Positions 21,301 to 32,274 of a DNA stretch of 64,000 bases are shown here, piece after piece; the stretch's first letter is position 1, and every line of letters begins with the position of its first letter. The notes beneath the pieces were generated by a model, which worked only from the letters and a program-made list of their open reading frames with translations, made no database searches and had not been told where the DNA came from. Both the position numbers and the translations under genes were made by a program. The DNA comes from Argentina anserina (Eukaryota > Streptophyta > Magnoliopsida > Rosales > Rosaceae), in contig NC_065873.1 of NCBI RefSeq assembly GCF_933775445.1, positions 19,282,001 through 19,346,000 on the forward strand, in the 5' to 3' direction.

Positions 21301-22300
21301 TCAATTTATTTTGAACATGTCATAGCAGAACACACCTTTATAACCAAGAGCATAGCCTAGAAAGACACATTGAGTAGATCTAGGCTCTAATTTATCCTTA
21401 GCATAAGGTCTAAGGTAAGGATAGCAAGCTAAACTAAAAATTCTCAAAGAGCTCACATTAGGAATCTTCCCAAAGAACTGGAAGAAAGGAGACTGCATAT
21501 GAAGATTCTTGCATGGCATCTTATTAATCATAAAAGTAGCATGAGCTATAGCATGAAATCAAAATAGTTTTGGAATTTTAGCTGCAATCATAAGAGTAAT
21601 GCAAGTAACACAATGTGCCTATTTTTTCCTCTCGGCAATGTCATTCTGTTGAGGAGTATAAGGGCAAGTAATCAAGTGTAAGATTCCCTTACTATCCAAA
21701 AAATTACCAAAAGTCTTACTGTTGTATTCACCTCCACCACCAGTCTGCAAGGACTTAATAGACAAATGAAACTGAGTCTAAACAAAATTGTAGAACTTCA
21801 CAAATGTAGGAAAGCAATTTGATTTATTAACAAGAGGAAAGATCCATACAAATCTTGAAAATTCATCTATGAAAGTCACATAGTACTTATAACATTCAAT
21901 ACACAAGCATGAAGCAGGACCCCATACATCTGAATGCACTTTTTAGAGAGGAGAAACTGACTTTGACAAAGACTCAGAAAATGGAAGTTTGTGCATCTTT
22001 CCCGACAAACATGAAACACACATGTGCACTGACTCAACACCGGTAGACTTAATATTTGACAAAGATAGCATTCTAGCTACAACCTCTGAAGAAGGATGAC
22101 CAAGTCATCGATGCCACAAAGATGACTTGACAGCTGATCCAACAAAAGCTTTAGGATTTGTCTCACAACTTAACTTTATTTTGGAGGACTGGAACAGAAA
22201 GTGACCTTCAGCATTGCTCTTTCCCTGATAGAGAATTTCCCATGACTTTTTGTCCTGCACACATATATCAATATCATCCATAACCACAAAACATTAATTA
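21301..22300 (-). pseudogene. Copia integrase
   Basis: The minus strand gives a GAG-pre-integrase HR-LGHPSS-type motif near 22100, CLSGKMHKLPF (zinc-binding CxxC region) and the core with VHSDVWGPA, FIDEFSRFVW, TGGGGEYNS and TPQQN. It ends with the C-terminal FFGKIPNVSSLRIFSLACYPYLR and FLGYALGYKGV block at 21301-21531. Several stops interrupt it. Confidence 0.9.
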
Positions 22301-22560
22301 TCCTTGCATAACTTGTTAAATGATAGCAAGTTCACAGCTAGGCTATGAACATGTAGCACATTTTCAAAGTGGCTAGGAGAGGAAATTTTAGAAGAGCCTA
22401 TATGATTTAAAGATAGACCATCACCATTACCAATGGTTATGGAGTTGCTTGACTCATAAGGTTGAGCAATAGCCAAGTTCCTGATGTAAGAGGTCATATG
22501 ATGGGTGGCACCAGTGTCTCCAGTCCATATATCATTGCTTAGACCAATGAAGAAGCACCA
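22294..22560 (-). pseudogene. Copia aspartic protease
   Basis: The DTGATHHMTS active-site motif lies at about 22490-22515, followed by the beta-rich stretch usual for Copia protease (SITIGNGDGLSL, VLHVHSLAVNLLSFNKLCKD) running into the integrase. One in-frame stop lies just upstream of the motif. Confidence 0.9.
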
Positions 22561-22643
22561 TTAGAGTGTGTTGTCATGGCAGTGAGAGTAGCAAGAGGAG
22601 CACTGCCTTGATAGGCATAGTTGCTTCTTTTAGAGCAGTCAAG

Positions 22644-23727
22644 TAGGGGTGGAATTCGGTCCAAACGGTTCGGTTTTGGGCTCAAACCGGAAACCGAACT
22701 GAAATTTCGAAATTCGGTTCGGTTCGCGGTTCTCCGATAGACCAAACTGAAAACTGAACCAACCAAATCGGTTCGGTTTTATTGGTTTTTTTTTTTTGCA
22801 AAAATAAAATTTGAATTTTTGTTTTAAAAAAAAAACGGACTGAATCTAGGTCTCGTCAACGAGCCTTGCGGGCTTGTATAGGAAAAAAATATAATACTCT
22901 AATTTAAGGGTTTTAAACAATAAAAGAATTATTATAAAACATTTTTAAAAAAGTCACAAATAAATTCTAGTTTCGAAATATTGTCGATCGACACCAATAG
23001 ATGTGATCGATATATATATATATTTAGGGACCATGTAAAAATTCATCCATTTTGAATATGGTTTGACCGTCTGTACTAACGGTCAACCAAAAAAGATGCG
23101 TTTTCACATAATAAAACCCTATTGACCGAGGCTTTGCCAAATGAGTTTTCTCGTTGCGACCACACACGATCGATGACAAAAATTATGTGATTTTAAATAT
23201 GTAAACAGTTTTGATAATGGGTCCCCCCTTAGGGCATATTAGTGTTGTTTTTAGTTTACCGGAAATTCTGACGGTTAAACAAGGTCCGAATTGGATGAAA
23301 TTTTAAAATGATCACTAAATATATATACTGATCACATCGGATGATGTCGATCAATTTCGAGAAGTTTCATTCATATAGTCGTTTCATAATGTGATAGTTT
23401 TATTATAAACCTAATATAAAGGTTATGATACATATATGGGCATGCATATATATACATAGATGATTATATATACATATATAACACTACAAAAGAGAAACAT
23501 ATAATTATATATGATATAAACCTAAAATCACATTAATCAAATTAAATATTTGGTAAGATAAACGTAAAACAACATTATTTTATGAATAGTTTGTTTTTCG
23601 GTTCGGTTTGATTTCTTATGTGCCCAAACCGGAAACCAAACCAATTGATTTAGTTCGGTTCGGTTTGTATTCGGTTCGGTTTTTTCGGCTCGATTTTTGG
23701 TTTTTCGGTTTGGAAGTGTCACCGCTA
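22644..23727. mobile_element. hAT-type non-autonomous element inside Copia gag, TSD CAGTCAAG
   Basis: The element begins TAGGGGTG (22644) and ends CACCGCTA (23727), inverted repeats with one mismatch. Identical 8-bp duplications CAGTCAAG flank it (22636-22643 and 23728-23735), the length expected for hAT. Both ends are rich in GGTTCGGTTT-type repeats. The centre (about 22900-23430) contains an inverted copy of the ~503-bp unit found in tandem at 2567-3720. There is no transposase. Copia gag codons run continuously up to both edges. Confidence 0.92.
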
Positions 23728-23994
23728 CAGTCAAGGGCTGCATGGCCTCTCATACCACAAAATTAACATAGTAGCTGAGGAACACCACTATTAGAAGATG
23801 CACCATTTCTCATAGAACAATTAACTACAGTATGGCCTTTTTTGTTGCACAGTTGACATTCCAGAGATGCACCCGAGTAGTTTCTATACTCAGATAAAGA
23901 CTGCATGTATCTAGGAGAGCCAGGATTGTTGTAACACACACTAGCGATGTGATCTTTCCTATTGCAGTAGCTACAAACAAAATATGCATAACAG

Positions 23995-24546
23995 CTATGA
24001 AGCACGGACACGCGGACAAGGGTCCGTATTGCGTGTCCGACACGGATACGGACACGCTCGGACACGCGAACTCAATTTGGACACGGCCCAGACACGCGAG
24101 TGTCTGAATTGGACACGCGGACACGCACCAACTCATAATAAAAGTGAAAGTGCTTATGGTGAGAATCGAACCTTGGTCATCCAAGGCACCCAACAACTCC
24201 TCAACCATTCCAACAGATTCAGTTTTTGTTATATTTATGCACACTTTAATATATATAAGGAGAGAAACTCATGATAAAAATAAGAATATTTGTGGTGGGA
24301 TTCGAACCTTGGTCATCCAAAGGACCCAACAAATCCTCAACCATTCCAACAAATTCAGTTTTTGTTATATTTATGCACACTTTAATATATATACATCTAA
24401 ATACTTTCAAATTTTTAAATTAATTTTTTAATAAATAAATAAATATATATTAAAATAATTTTAATTGACGTGTCCACCACGTGTCCGTGTCCAAAAAAAT
24501 TTCTATATGCCGTGTCTACGTATCGAATCGTGTCCGTGCTACATAG
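23995..24546. mobile_element. hAT-like MITE inside Copia gag, TSD CATAACAG
   Basis: The ends CTATGAAGCACGGACACG and CGTGTCCGTGCTACATAG are inverted repeats with one mismatch. CATAACAG flanks both sides (23987-23994, 24547-24554). The termini are packed with GGACACG/CGTGTCC repeats. The interior holds two direct copies (period 136 bp) of a block with a GATTCGAACC motif. There is no coding capacity. Gag codons are continuous across the insertion point. Confidence 0.9.
24150..24400 (-). repeat. Two direct repeats with tRNA-like B-box motif
   Basis: The blocks CGAACCTTGGTCATCCAA at about 24167 and 24303 each continue for roughly 95 bp with high similarity. On the minus strand the second reads GGTTCGAATCCCACCAC, the form of a tRNA T-arm / Pol III B box, preceded about 40 nt upstream by an A-box-like TGGTTGAGG. 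This may be a fossil tRNA-related SINE head; it is not a functional tRNA. Confidence 0.45.
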
Positions 24547-26140
24547 CATAACAGTCACTTGCTACATGACCTCTTTTGTCACAAATTTGACATTTCTCAA
24601 CACTTCCTTGGCCTTGGCCTTGTTTCTTGCCATTCCAATTGGCATGTTTATCATTATCATTCCAATTTCTTTTACCCTTCTCTCCAGATGAATAACCACC
24701 TGAGTGGCCACTAGAAGAATAGCCACTTGAGTTCCCTCTGTATGAGTTACCTCCCCTTGCTGCTATGGCAGTCATAGCACCTTGAATAGAAAACAGAGCA
24801 TCAATGTCCCTCTCAGCAACTAGGAGTTTAGCTCTGAGATCTTTGAGAGAAATAGGAGTATCTCGAGCTCGAATGACAGTTTTAATCATAGAAAATTCTT
24901 CTTGAAGGTCATTTAGTATCATAATAACAAGATCTTCCTCTAGCATTGCCACTCCAACAGAGTTAAGCTGGTCACGAGCATGTTTGATGCTGCAGGTATT
25001 TATCCACAGAGTCAGAACCTTTCTTAATGGTTTGCAAATCTGTCTTGAGTTGCATAATACTAGCTTTAGACATTGAAGAAAATATCTCATGCAGATTAAG
25101 CCAAGCTTCTCTAGTAGATTTGCAGCCAACAATAATGTCCATTATATCATCAGTAAGAGTTGCCATTAACAAACTCAACAAGGCTTTGTCAAGTATTTTC
25201 CAATGCTTATAAGCCTGAGAAATTTCATTTGTAACACTTCCTTAATCAGACAACACAAACTTAGGAGGACACATCAGTTCCATCAAAGAATCCAAACAAG
25301 TCATTTCCTTCAAGTACAGACTGAAATTGAAAACTCCATTTGATGAAATTCGACTCAGTCAGCCTCACTGTGATCCAGCTCAACAATGAGGTGATATCAG
25401 ACTGAGTAGCTAGCATAACCATTTTGAGACACATTTTGTTTGAACATGAGTCATGATTGCACTGAAAATCTAATAGCAACAAGAAAAATTCACCGCACAA
25501 TTAAGCACTAAACACTACACAATAACACAACAAGCATTGAACACTACACTTCTTATATAGCACTGGTCGTTGCACTATTAAACACTGCAATTCTACTATT
25601 ATAACACTGAACACTGCAATTCTACTATCACTAAGGAAACTCACTGAAGATAACACCCTGACTTCTACAACACCTTTGATTCTTCACTAAAACCTTAGCA
25701 AATATTCAATTCTCACTACCGATCATATTAAGAAAAAGATCATGACTTCATAATCTTTGCCAAAGTCAACATACGGTGAACAAAATCACAAATCACGAGG
25801 CTAAATTCACATAACAACAAATTAACAGAACAATAGGCACGCTAAAACCATCCTTCACTTCAATACTGCAAGGACTTGGTCACAGATAATCAATTTGCTT
25901 CACAAAGCTATATCAAAGCACGAAACTACTCAAAGTTCAGATCTAGCATGATTCTTTCAGAATCTGAAGAAACCACACCGCACAACCTAGCACATGAATC
26001 CAAAGCTTCGATATCGGAAACAACTCAAGAATCGAAAAATCGAACAACTTAGGGTTTGCTAAATCAACAAAATCAACTACAGAATCAAGATAGCGGAAGC
26101 AAACATTCATAGATTCAATACAGAACACTAGAATCAAGAT

Positions 26141-26157
26141 CCATGGCTCTGGTACCA
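26141..26157 (-). other. Copia primer-binding site (initiator tRNA-Met)
   Basis: The minus strand reads TGGTACCAGAGCCATGG immediately inside the 5' LTR. It differs at one base (C for T at position 6) from the usual Copia tRNA-iMet site TGGTATCAGAGC. Confidence 0.85.
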
Positions 26158-26650
26158 TGATAACATTGCACTCATAGTGATCAAGTAAAGCTTTAAGCAA
26201 TAACTATGGCTGAAATCAAAGAGAAAAAAGAAAGAGAGAACAAGAGAAGTTTCTATGTAATTGATGAAAAGAATTCAGCGTATTTAATACAAAGCAACAT
26301 ACCAGTATTTATAGTAGGACAAACCCCTATTGTTTATTACATTACTGAAATAAAGGTAAATGCAACAAATAGAAACTAAGGGGGTGTATTCGACTAGGAT
26401 TTTATAGGATTTTCTTGTATTTCAAGAATCTTTTGAAATCTTGTGGTATTCAATTAAGATTTTAAACAATCCATTGAAATCTCAAGGTATTCAATTAAGA
26501 TTTCAAAAACTCCTATGAATTCTAGTGGTATTTAAAAATCGATTGATTTTGAATGATTTCATTTATTAGTTGATTTTATTGGATTTTGAAGTATTTTTAC
26601 ACTATATCATGCTTGTTAGAAATCAAGCATCTAGACATGAGATTTTGATG

Positions 26651-26654
<4 letters not shown>

Positions 26655-26743
<89 letters not shown>
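26655..26743. repeat. (CT)n microsatellite, ~44 units
   Basis: An uninterrupted CT tract of about 89 bp inside the Harbinger element. Its length suggests it is highly polymorphic. Confidence 0.95.
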
Positions 26744-26745
<2 letters not shown>

Positions 26746-26746
<1 letters not shown>

Positions 26747-26977
26747 AAGATTGAAAAATTTATGTTTTTAATCATGTGTTTTATTTTAATTGCTAAAATC
26801 AATTTTATGAGTTTTTCTTGTGATTTGGTATAATTGTTGTAGGCAAAAAAGAAATGATGGTTAAGATTGAAAAATTTATGTTTTTAATCATGTGTTTTAT
26901 TTTAATTGCTAAAATCAATTTTATGAGTTTTTCTTGTGATTTGGTATAATTGTTGTAGGCAAAAAAGAAATGATGGT
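26746..26977. repeat. Perfect tandem duplication, 116-bp unit x2
   Basis: The block starting TAAGATTGAAAAATTTATG at 26746 repeats from 26862 with no difference visible by eye. It is recent and lies just beside the CT tract. Confidence 0.9.
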
Positions 26978-27246
26978 TGTTTTTATAATTGTACTAATAG
27001 TTGTTTTGCTAAAAAAATCAATTGTATAACAATCAAATTTCAGATTTTAGAATACTATTAAATATTAATTGGGTGAAAGTTTATAAAATTGTTATTATAT
27101 CTTTGATCTTCATTCAAGATAGTTGCACCTTTGTGATATTGACATTGTACCTTTGTTTTATAGATGTTTATGGAAGTTTATAGAATTGAATCAAACTCAT
27201 GTGACTTTAGGATTATGTAAAAATGAGATATTAATCCCTAATAATA

Positions 27247-27594
27247 CATAGGAATGTTTGTTATTGCTTAACATGTATGCATAAAGAATATCGTTCCGAT
27301 GAATTTTCTTCTGAGATAGAAAATGATGAAGAACTTAATATGGAAGACGAGAATCTTGAACTACTTTCTCAAAGTCAACTACACCAAAGAGCAGAGGCTA
27401 ATGCTTGTAGACTTAATATTGCTGAAGCTATGTGGGAAGATAGACCACAGAATGGTGATAATGAAAGTCAAGAAGATAACAATGATATTGAAGGCAATGC
27501 GAATGAAAATAATGAGGACAATGCGAATGAGAGGGATCATGAAGACTATGATGACAATGAGGTCGGAATGGATGAGTATGCAGTCTCTTAATGT
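27247..27594 (+). pseudogene. PIF/Harbinger transposase C-terminal remnant
   Basis: The open frame from 27277 gives 104 residues (HKEYRSDEFSSEIEND, then an Asp/Glu-rich tail including LNIAEAMWEDRP). PIF transposases end with a CC-x-LHN-x-IR segment followed by an acidic stretch and an IA-x-x-MW block. The codons just upstream (27247-27276) still suggest the Cys/Leu part, with the HN step altered. The DDE catalytic core is missing, so the element is defective. Confidence 0.65.
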
Positions 27595-27987
27595 ATTTTT
27601 CTAATTGTTTTTACAATTTTCACTATATAATATTTGGTTTTTTTATATTTTTATTATTTTGTAAAATACATTATTATTTTGTAATTTATTAAAAAAGAAA
27701 ACCAACTTATTAATTCTCCATGTTCTATATTTTATTATTTAATAATAATATAAAAAACATACATGCACTTGTGAAATCCAAGCAAATCAAGACAAATCTG
27801 GTAAATACAATACAATGAAATCTGGCTGAATCTATGTGGAGTTGAAATAATCTATGGATTTTCATAATCCATTGATTATAATAAATCAATCAGAATCATT
27901 TGAAATCAGAGTTGAATACACCCCCTAAGATAATATCCAGCTTAGCAGCACAACAGCTACATATATATTTGACTGGTCAACAATAGT

Positions 27988-28433
27988 TAGCAAATTTGTT
28001 ATAATTGTGGTAAACATAATTATATACATTTTAATTAGTTCTAATAGAACCTAGTCAGTCATCTTTACTACTATAATGCAAGTGTTCAAAAGCTTCACAA
28101 AAAGTAAACTTCTGAAACTGCCCATATATCACTTATACTTACAAACCAATAACTAAGGTTAGGACGGTAAAAAAAACTAAATAAAGATAAAAGATAAAAC
28201 ATTATGTATAAACGAGAGGAAAAAGTGGGAAAAAGTGGAAAACAAGGGAGAGCACAATGATTACCCGTGATTATAGGTGTGTGCAATTTGTAGTCCTTAC
28301 AATGTCGTGTCAATATTGCCCATCGCCCGCCTATCCATCAACATATAAATTTGATGTGGACATATAGTGGTGTTTGATTGGTTGTAACTTGGGCTATTTT
28401 GGCCCCATTTTGTTAAGGAAGTGATTTAGAGCC
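27988..28433. other. Flank of the Copia insertion, no gene seen
   Basis: This is the right half of the pre-insertion site. It includes a 30-bp segment (28287-28316) that is the exact inverted complement of 18647-18676 on the other side of the retrotransposon. Confidence 0.6.
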
Positions 28434-29243
28434 GGTATTATGGCGTTAGATCCGGCACCAGAATTTCACGTGTTATGTCACATCACTTTACCATGTCAGT
28501 AATTACAATAATTACAAAATGTCATTTTTGAATGAAAAAATAATTATATCCTTATTAATCCAACGACACTAGATTTTTATAAAAATTTGTAGTTCTTTTT
28601 TATATCATTTATTTTTTCAAAATGTAACAAAAAAAATACGATATATACAAAGTATGCTTGAAATATATAGATATATATTTATATGTGTGTGTGTGTGCGC
28701 GCACGCGCGAGGATGCGATATATATATATGTGTGTGTTGGGTGTTATATGGTAATTGTATTAATTAATTATAGTCATTAATTAATCGTAAATGTAAATTA
28801 ATTAAATAAAGAAATCATGAATCTTGACATATTTTTCACTAGAAAGATTACTATCGACATAATTGTATTAAATATGGTATTAATTAAGATATGTATACTC
28901 TAGGAAAAATAACATTTGTTATCTTACATATCCCCTTAAATTGATTATACCTAACAAAAGAATATTCTCTTTCAGAAAAAACAAAAACCAAAAGAATCTT
29001 ACCGAAAAGTTTTCATCTAAATATAAATGTTGTAGTTACCTTACCTCGTCTGAAATTTAAAAATAAATATATTTTATGCATATATATACATCTTTAATAA
29101 TTTAGAATTGGATTAACAAAGATATCATTATTATTTTCATTTACAATAACATTTATATAATTTTAATTGTTAATGTGGCAATGTGTCATGGCATGTCACG
29201 TATAATTGCGGCGCCGAATTTGACATCATATCATGGCGAGCCT
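28434..29243. mobile_element. MITE of the GCGCC/TGACGTCA type (copy A)
   Basis: The ends are diverged inverted complements (left GCCGGTATTATGGCGTTAG, right GATATCATGGCGAGCC-like). The subterminal order ATTTCACGTG, GTCACATCAC, then TCATTAATTACAATAATTAC is shared with copies at about 36480 and 37945. The interior is AT-rich with a short (GT)n/(GC)n tract at 28684-28705. No coding capacity. The exact target duplication was not identified. Confidence 0.6.
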
Positions 29244-30220
29244 AGCACTCCTCTTTTGTTAATTGGATTTCAAAATAGTTATTTATCCCATTTTGGAAGG
29301 TAAAAGAAGTTATGTTACCTTTCAATTCGTATCGACATATACACATGCAAAAGTCGAGAACAGACCCCGCCGGACTTTTTACTGAGTTTTGAATGTGGGA
29401 TGCAAACTCTAGCTTCTTCCTTGGACATGAAGCTAGACACATTCCGCACTTTCAAATCCGATCATCGTTGCTCTAATAATTAAGGTGTTTTTCAGTATCA
29501 CTTTACAATACTGTTTTGCTTTTTTTCAAATTTAAAAACGATGAAATACGCGTTCGGTGGTGATGATCCAAAAAAAAACAACAAAAATGAATTCCAATAT
29601 ACAACTTAGAAATTCTAAATGAATATAAACGACTATTTGTCGTTTTCCTTGTTTTTGAAAACAACACCACAGTTGAGACTCCTCCCCTCTCCTTTGTCTT
29701 TCTCTATGTGCCACAAGGCCCAAATTTTCAACTGGGACTTAGAGAGGTCTTCTCTTTAAATCTATATCATCTACTGTAGCTTAAAAGATCCTCATATTTT
29801 TCAATCAATTGAAACTTGCAATAGCATGAAGAACTTGCAAGTTGAAACGATATGGGGTGAAAGCTTCTGCATTTCTGCTTAATTACAACTAAATTTTCTT
29901 ATCGGCTAGATGAATTAACAACTGAATTAGGAGATCTGGAGATTAAATTAGGGAGATCTTGAGGTGAAGTATCTTTTTGAACTAGAGATTCGGATTTTAG
30001 AATACTCCAACCAAACAGATACTATGATCTTAAAAAATTACAATTTAATCATCTGTTTTCATTTTTGAAAAATAGGTTTACAAAAATAGTTTTGAAAAAC
30101 GTTAAAAAACACCCTAAGTCACATTCATTTTCAAACCATTATGTGACGTCTCATATAAGTCATGAAAATGTGTTGCTAAATATACTCAACAAATCTCTTA
30201 GTAGGTCCAATAAACTTTTT
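29244..30220. other. Intergenic, no gene seen
   Basis: Contains a diverged copy (29258-29360) of repeat sequence from 6500-6605. Short frames at 29242-29442 and 29532-29723 show no recognised domain. Confidence 0.5.
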
Positions 30221-32274
30221 TTTAAGGGGTTTGGAACCTAGCCTAGTTAGGAGGCTCATCCCCACACTCGGATCCATTTATTAAGACATAAAATAAATTT
30301 TGCAAGGGGGGGGGACATCATAGAACCTAAACCCCGTGCTACATCAACAGAACGAGATATATCCTCGTAGAGAACATCCTGAATGATAACAGGAGTCTCC
30401 CCTATCCAAACAGTATCAATATGAGACATGCAAGCAAGATGTGCTAACCTATCAGCAACACCGTTTGCTTCACGGTAGATATGTCTGACTCTGGCAGACT
30501 GAAAAGCCAATAAATAACTTTTACAATCATCAACAACCCGACTTACCTCCGAATAATCCTTTGTTTCCCTGTTTAAAGCAGCAATTAGAATGGCTGAATC
30601 ACTCTCAATGTCAATATCCGACCATTCTTGGCGAATCCCAAGAAGTAAACCAGCTCTACACGCCTCTGCTTCCATATTTAGAACCGAGTGTACATGCCTA
30701 ACTGGTTTTGCTAATGCGGCGATACCCAAGCCATTTTCATCTCTAACCACTACTCCAACACCTTCAGAACCACTCGAGCTATTAAAAGCTCCAATCAACA
30801 TTTATTTTCAGCCGACCGCGGGGAGGGCATTCCCACTTCATCAGAGGACGTTTCTTCTTTTGTACTGCTCTCGGATGGAATTTTTGAAATTCCTCCAGGT
30901 GCCTCCCCACCCATTGTATCATATTCATAGGTCTCACAAGACTATCATTCCACAGCACATTATTCCTTTCCGTCCAAATGCCCCATAGACATATTAGAAA
31001 AAAGTCTCGCTGCTCCACCGATAGTGTCTCAACCATATAAAGAACCCACTCAATTAAGGAGGCAGCCGCATGGTCCCGAACATTGATTTTTAGGGGTCCA
31101 TACAACTAAAAACAAGCAAGAGTAGGACAAAGTTTGAAGAGGTGCAAATCCGTTTCAATCTCGCCATGGCAAAAAAGGCAACAAACCTCATTAACCTCCA
31201 TATGTCTATGTTGAAGACGAGCTCTAGTGGGCACACATGCTTTAAGAAGTCTCCACACAAACAATTTCACCTTAGGGGGAACATTGGCACCCCACACTCT
31301 ATTCCAGATTTCCAACAAACACGTGAAATCCCACCCATATTACCACATGAAGTAGACTCTCTGTGTCTAGCTTGAACAACTTGTTGAAAAGCATAATAGC
31401 CACTCCTAACCGTGAACAACCCACGACGGTCATGATGCCAAACTAGTCTGTCCCTAGCGTCTTTGTTGCTCAAAGGAACCTGAGCAATCAGGTCAACTTC
31501 CCCATTCGAGAAAAGTTCCTCCAAATTGTCCACCAACCACACCTTATCATCATGATCAATCAAGTCTGAAACCATCAGGTTCTATGTAACCCTCCATCAT
31601 AGCAGAATAGGGTTTGAAAGAAAATGATAAAGGTAGCCACGGGTCCTGCCAGACTGAAACGTCTTTCCCATTACCCACCTGGTAGCACAGCCCGCATTTT
31701 AACACCTCCCTACTAGCAAGGATACTCTTCCAGGTATATGACTGACCACTCTTCAACTGAGCATCTAAAAAAGAACACTTTGGGAAATAACGAGCTTTAA
31801 GAACTTTGGACAATATCGAAGCAGGATTCTGAAGCAACCGCCAACCTTGTTTTGCCAGGAGAGCAAGATTAAACACATGCATATTACAAAACCCAAGACC
31901 ACTTTCAAATTTAGGACAACATAATTTATCCCAAGACAACCAATGAATTTTACGGTTCTCCTCTCCATCTCCCTACCAAAACTCAGCCATGAGACTATGC
32001 ATATCATCACATAAATATTTCGGCAGCTTAAAACAACTCATGACATAAGAAGGAATAGATTGGGCCACCGCCTTAATCAAAACCTCTTTCCCAGCTAAGC
32101 TCAACGTTTTTTCCCTCCAACCTTGAGTTCGATTACAGACCTTTTCCCTCAAATACCCAAAAGCCTCCTCCTTAGAATAGCTCAATTCCATTGGCAAGCC
32201 CAAATATTTATCATGTTTATCAACTCTTTCAACCCCAAGTAAGAAAGCAATACCTTCTCCGCAAGATAAACTTT
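30221..32274 (-). mobile_element. 5'-truncated LINE (L1-type) with RT end, zf-RVT and RNase H
   Basis: On the minus strand, frame 31973-32203 is the end of an L1-type RT (GWREKTLSLAGKEVLIKAVA, IPSYVMSCFKLPK). Frames 31556-31939 and 31267-31575 are the post-RT region (LALLAKQGWRLLQNP, WQDPWLP). Frame 31106-31318 is the zf-RVT region (PPKVKLFVWRLLKACVPTR, CCLFCHGEIETDLHLF). Frames 30782-31105 and 30256-30801 give RNase H (MEAEACRAGLLLGI, ESDSAILIAAL, YREANGVADRLA). The 3' end has an A tract (30221-30228 complement). CAATAAAC-like sequence beside both ends suggests a target duplication. The 5' part (endonuclease, RT palm) is absent through ordinary 5' truncation, and frameshifts break the ORF. 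Confidence 0.92.

Larger units (their letters stand above)
23736..25500 (-). pseudogene. Copia gag with four tandem CCHC zinc knuckles
   Basis: The gag start lies at about 25420 (MVMLATQSDI), with UBN2-type capsid sequence through 24700 (SNFIKWSFQFQSVLEGND, CKSTREAWLNLHEIF, AERDIDALFSIQG) and a Gly/Ser-rich linker. There is one in-frame stop near 25250 and one frameshift near 24985. Then come CX2CX4HX4C knuckles: CQICDKRGHVASDC (just right of the nested MITE), CSYCNRKDHIASVC, CQLCNKKGHTVVNC and, around a TAA codon, a fourth ending GMRGHAALDC. Copia gags normally carry one such knuckle. The MITE at 23995-24546 lies between knuckles 1 and 2, and the hAT at 22644-23727 directly follows knuckle 4. 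Confidence 0.88.
26380..27925 (+). mobile_element. PIF/Harbinger (Tourist-like) deletion derivative, TSD TAA
   Basis: The ends GGGGGTGTATTCGACTAGGA and its near-complement ending GAATACACCCCC form the inverted repeats. TAA flanks both sides (26377-26379, 27926-27928), the 3-bp duplication of this superfamily. Inner subterminal repeats built on TTGAAATC/GATTTCAA occur at both ends. The interior keeps a transposase tail (27247-27591), a (CT)n tract and a 116-bp tandem duplication. It sits within the Copia 5' LTR and so is younger than that insertion. Confidence 0.92.
18742..27982 (-). mobile_element. Complete Ty1/Copia retrotransposon, TSD ATAGT, carrying three nested insertions
   Basis: The two LTRs are 18742-19019 (3' LTR, 278 bp) and 26158-27982 (5' LTR, 276 bp after removing a 1549-bp insertion including TSD). 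On the minus strand they begin TGTTGACCAGTC and end GCAATGTTATCA. Identical ATAGT flanks (18737-18741, 27983-27987) mark the insertion. The internal region has a tRNA-Met PBS at 26141-26157, a purine tract (GAAATTGAGGGAGAG) at 19020-19034, then gag, protease, integrase, RT and RNase H in Copia order. Without the nested elements it would be about 6.0 kb. Scattered stops and a gag frameshift make it non-autonomous now. Confidence 0.95.
26158..27982 (-). repeat. Copia 5' LTR, split by a PIF/Harbinger element
   Basis: LTR sequence occupies 26158-26379 and 27926-27982. Together they match the 3' LTR at 18742-19019. Confidence 0.93.

Noticed and set aside
24150..24330. Possible tRNA gene (GGTTCGAATCC on the minus strand)
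   Set aside because: Only a T-arm-like and weak A-box-like segment are present; no cloverleaf or anticodon stem could be drawn. Kept only as a SINE-like observation.
26570..26833. 87-codon frame with a Ser-Leu run
   Set aside because: It is produced by translation of the (CT)n microsatellite.
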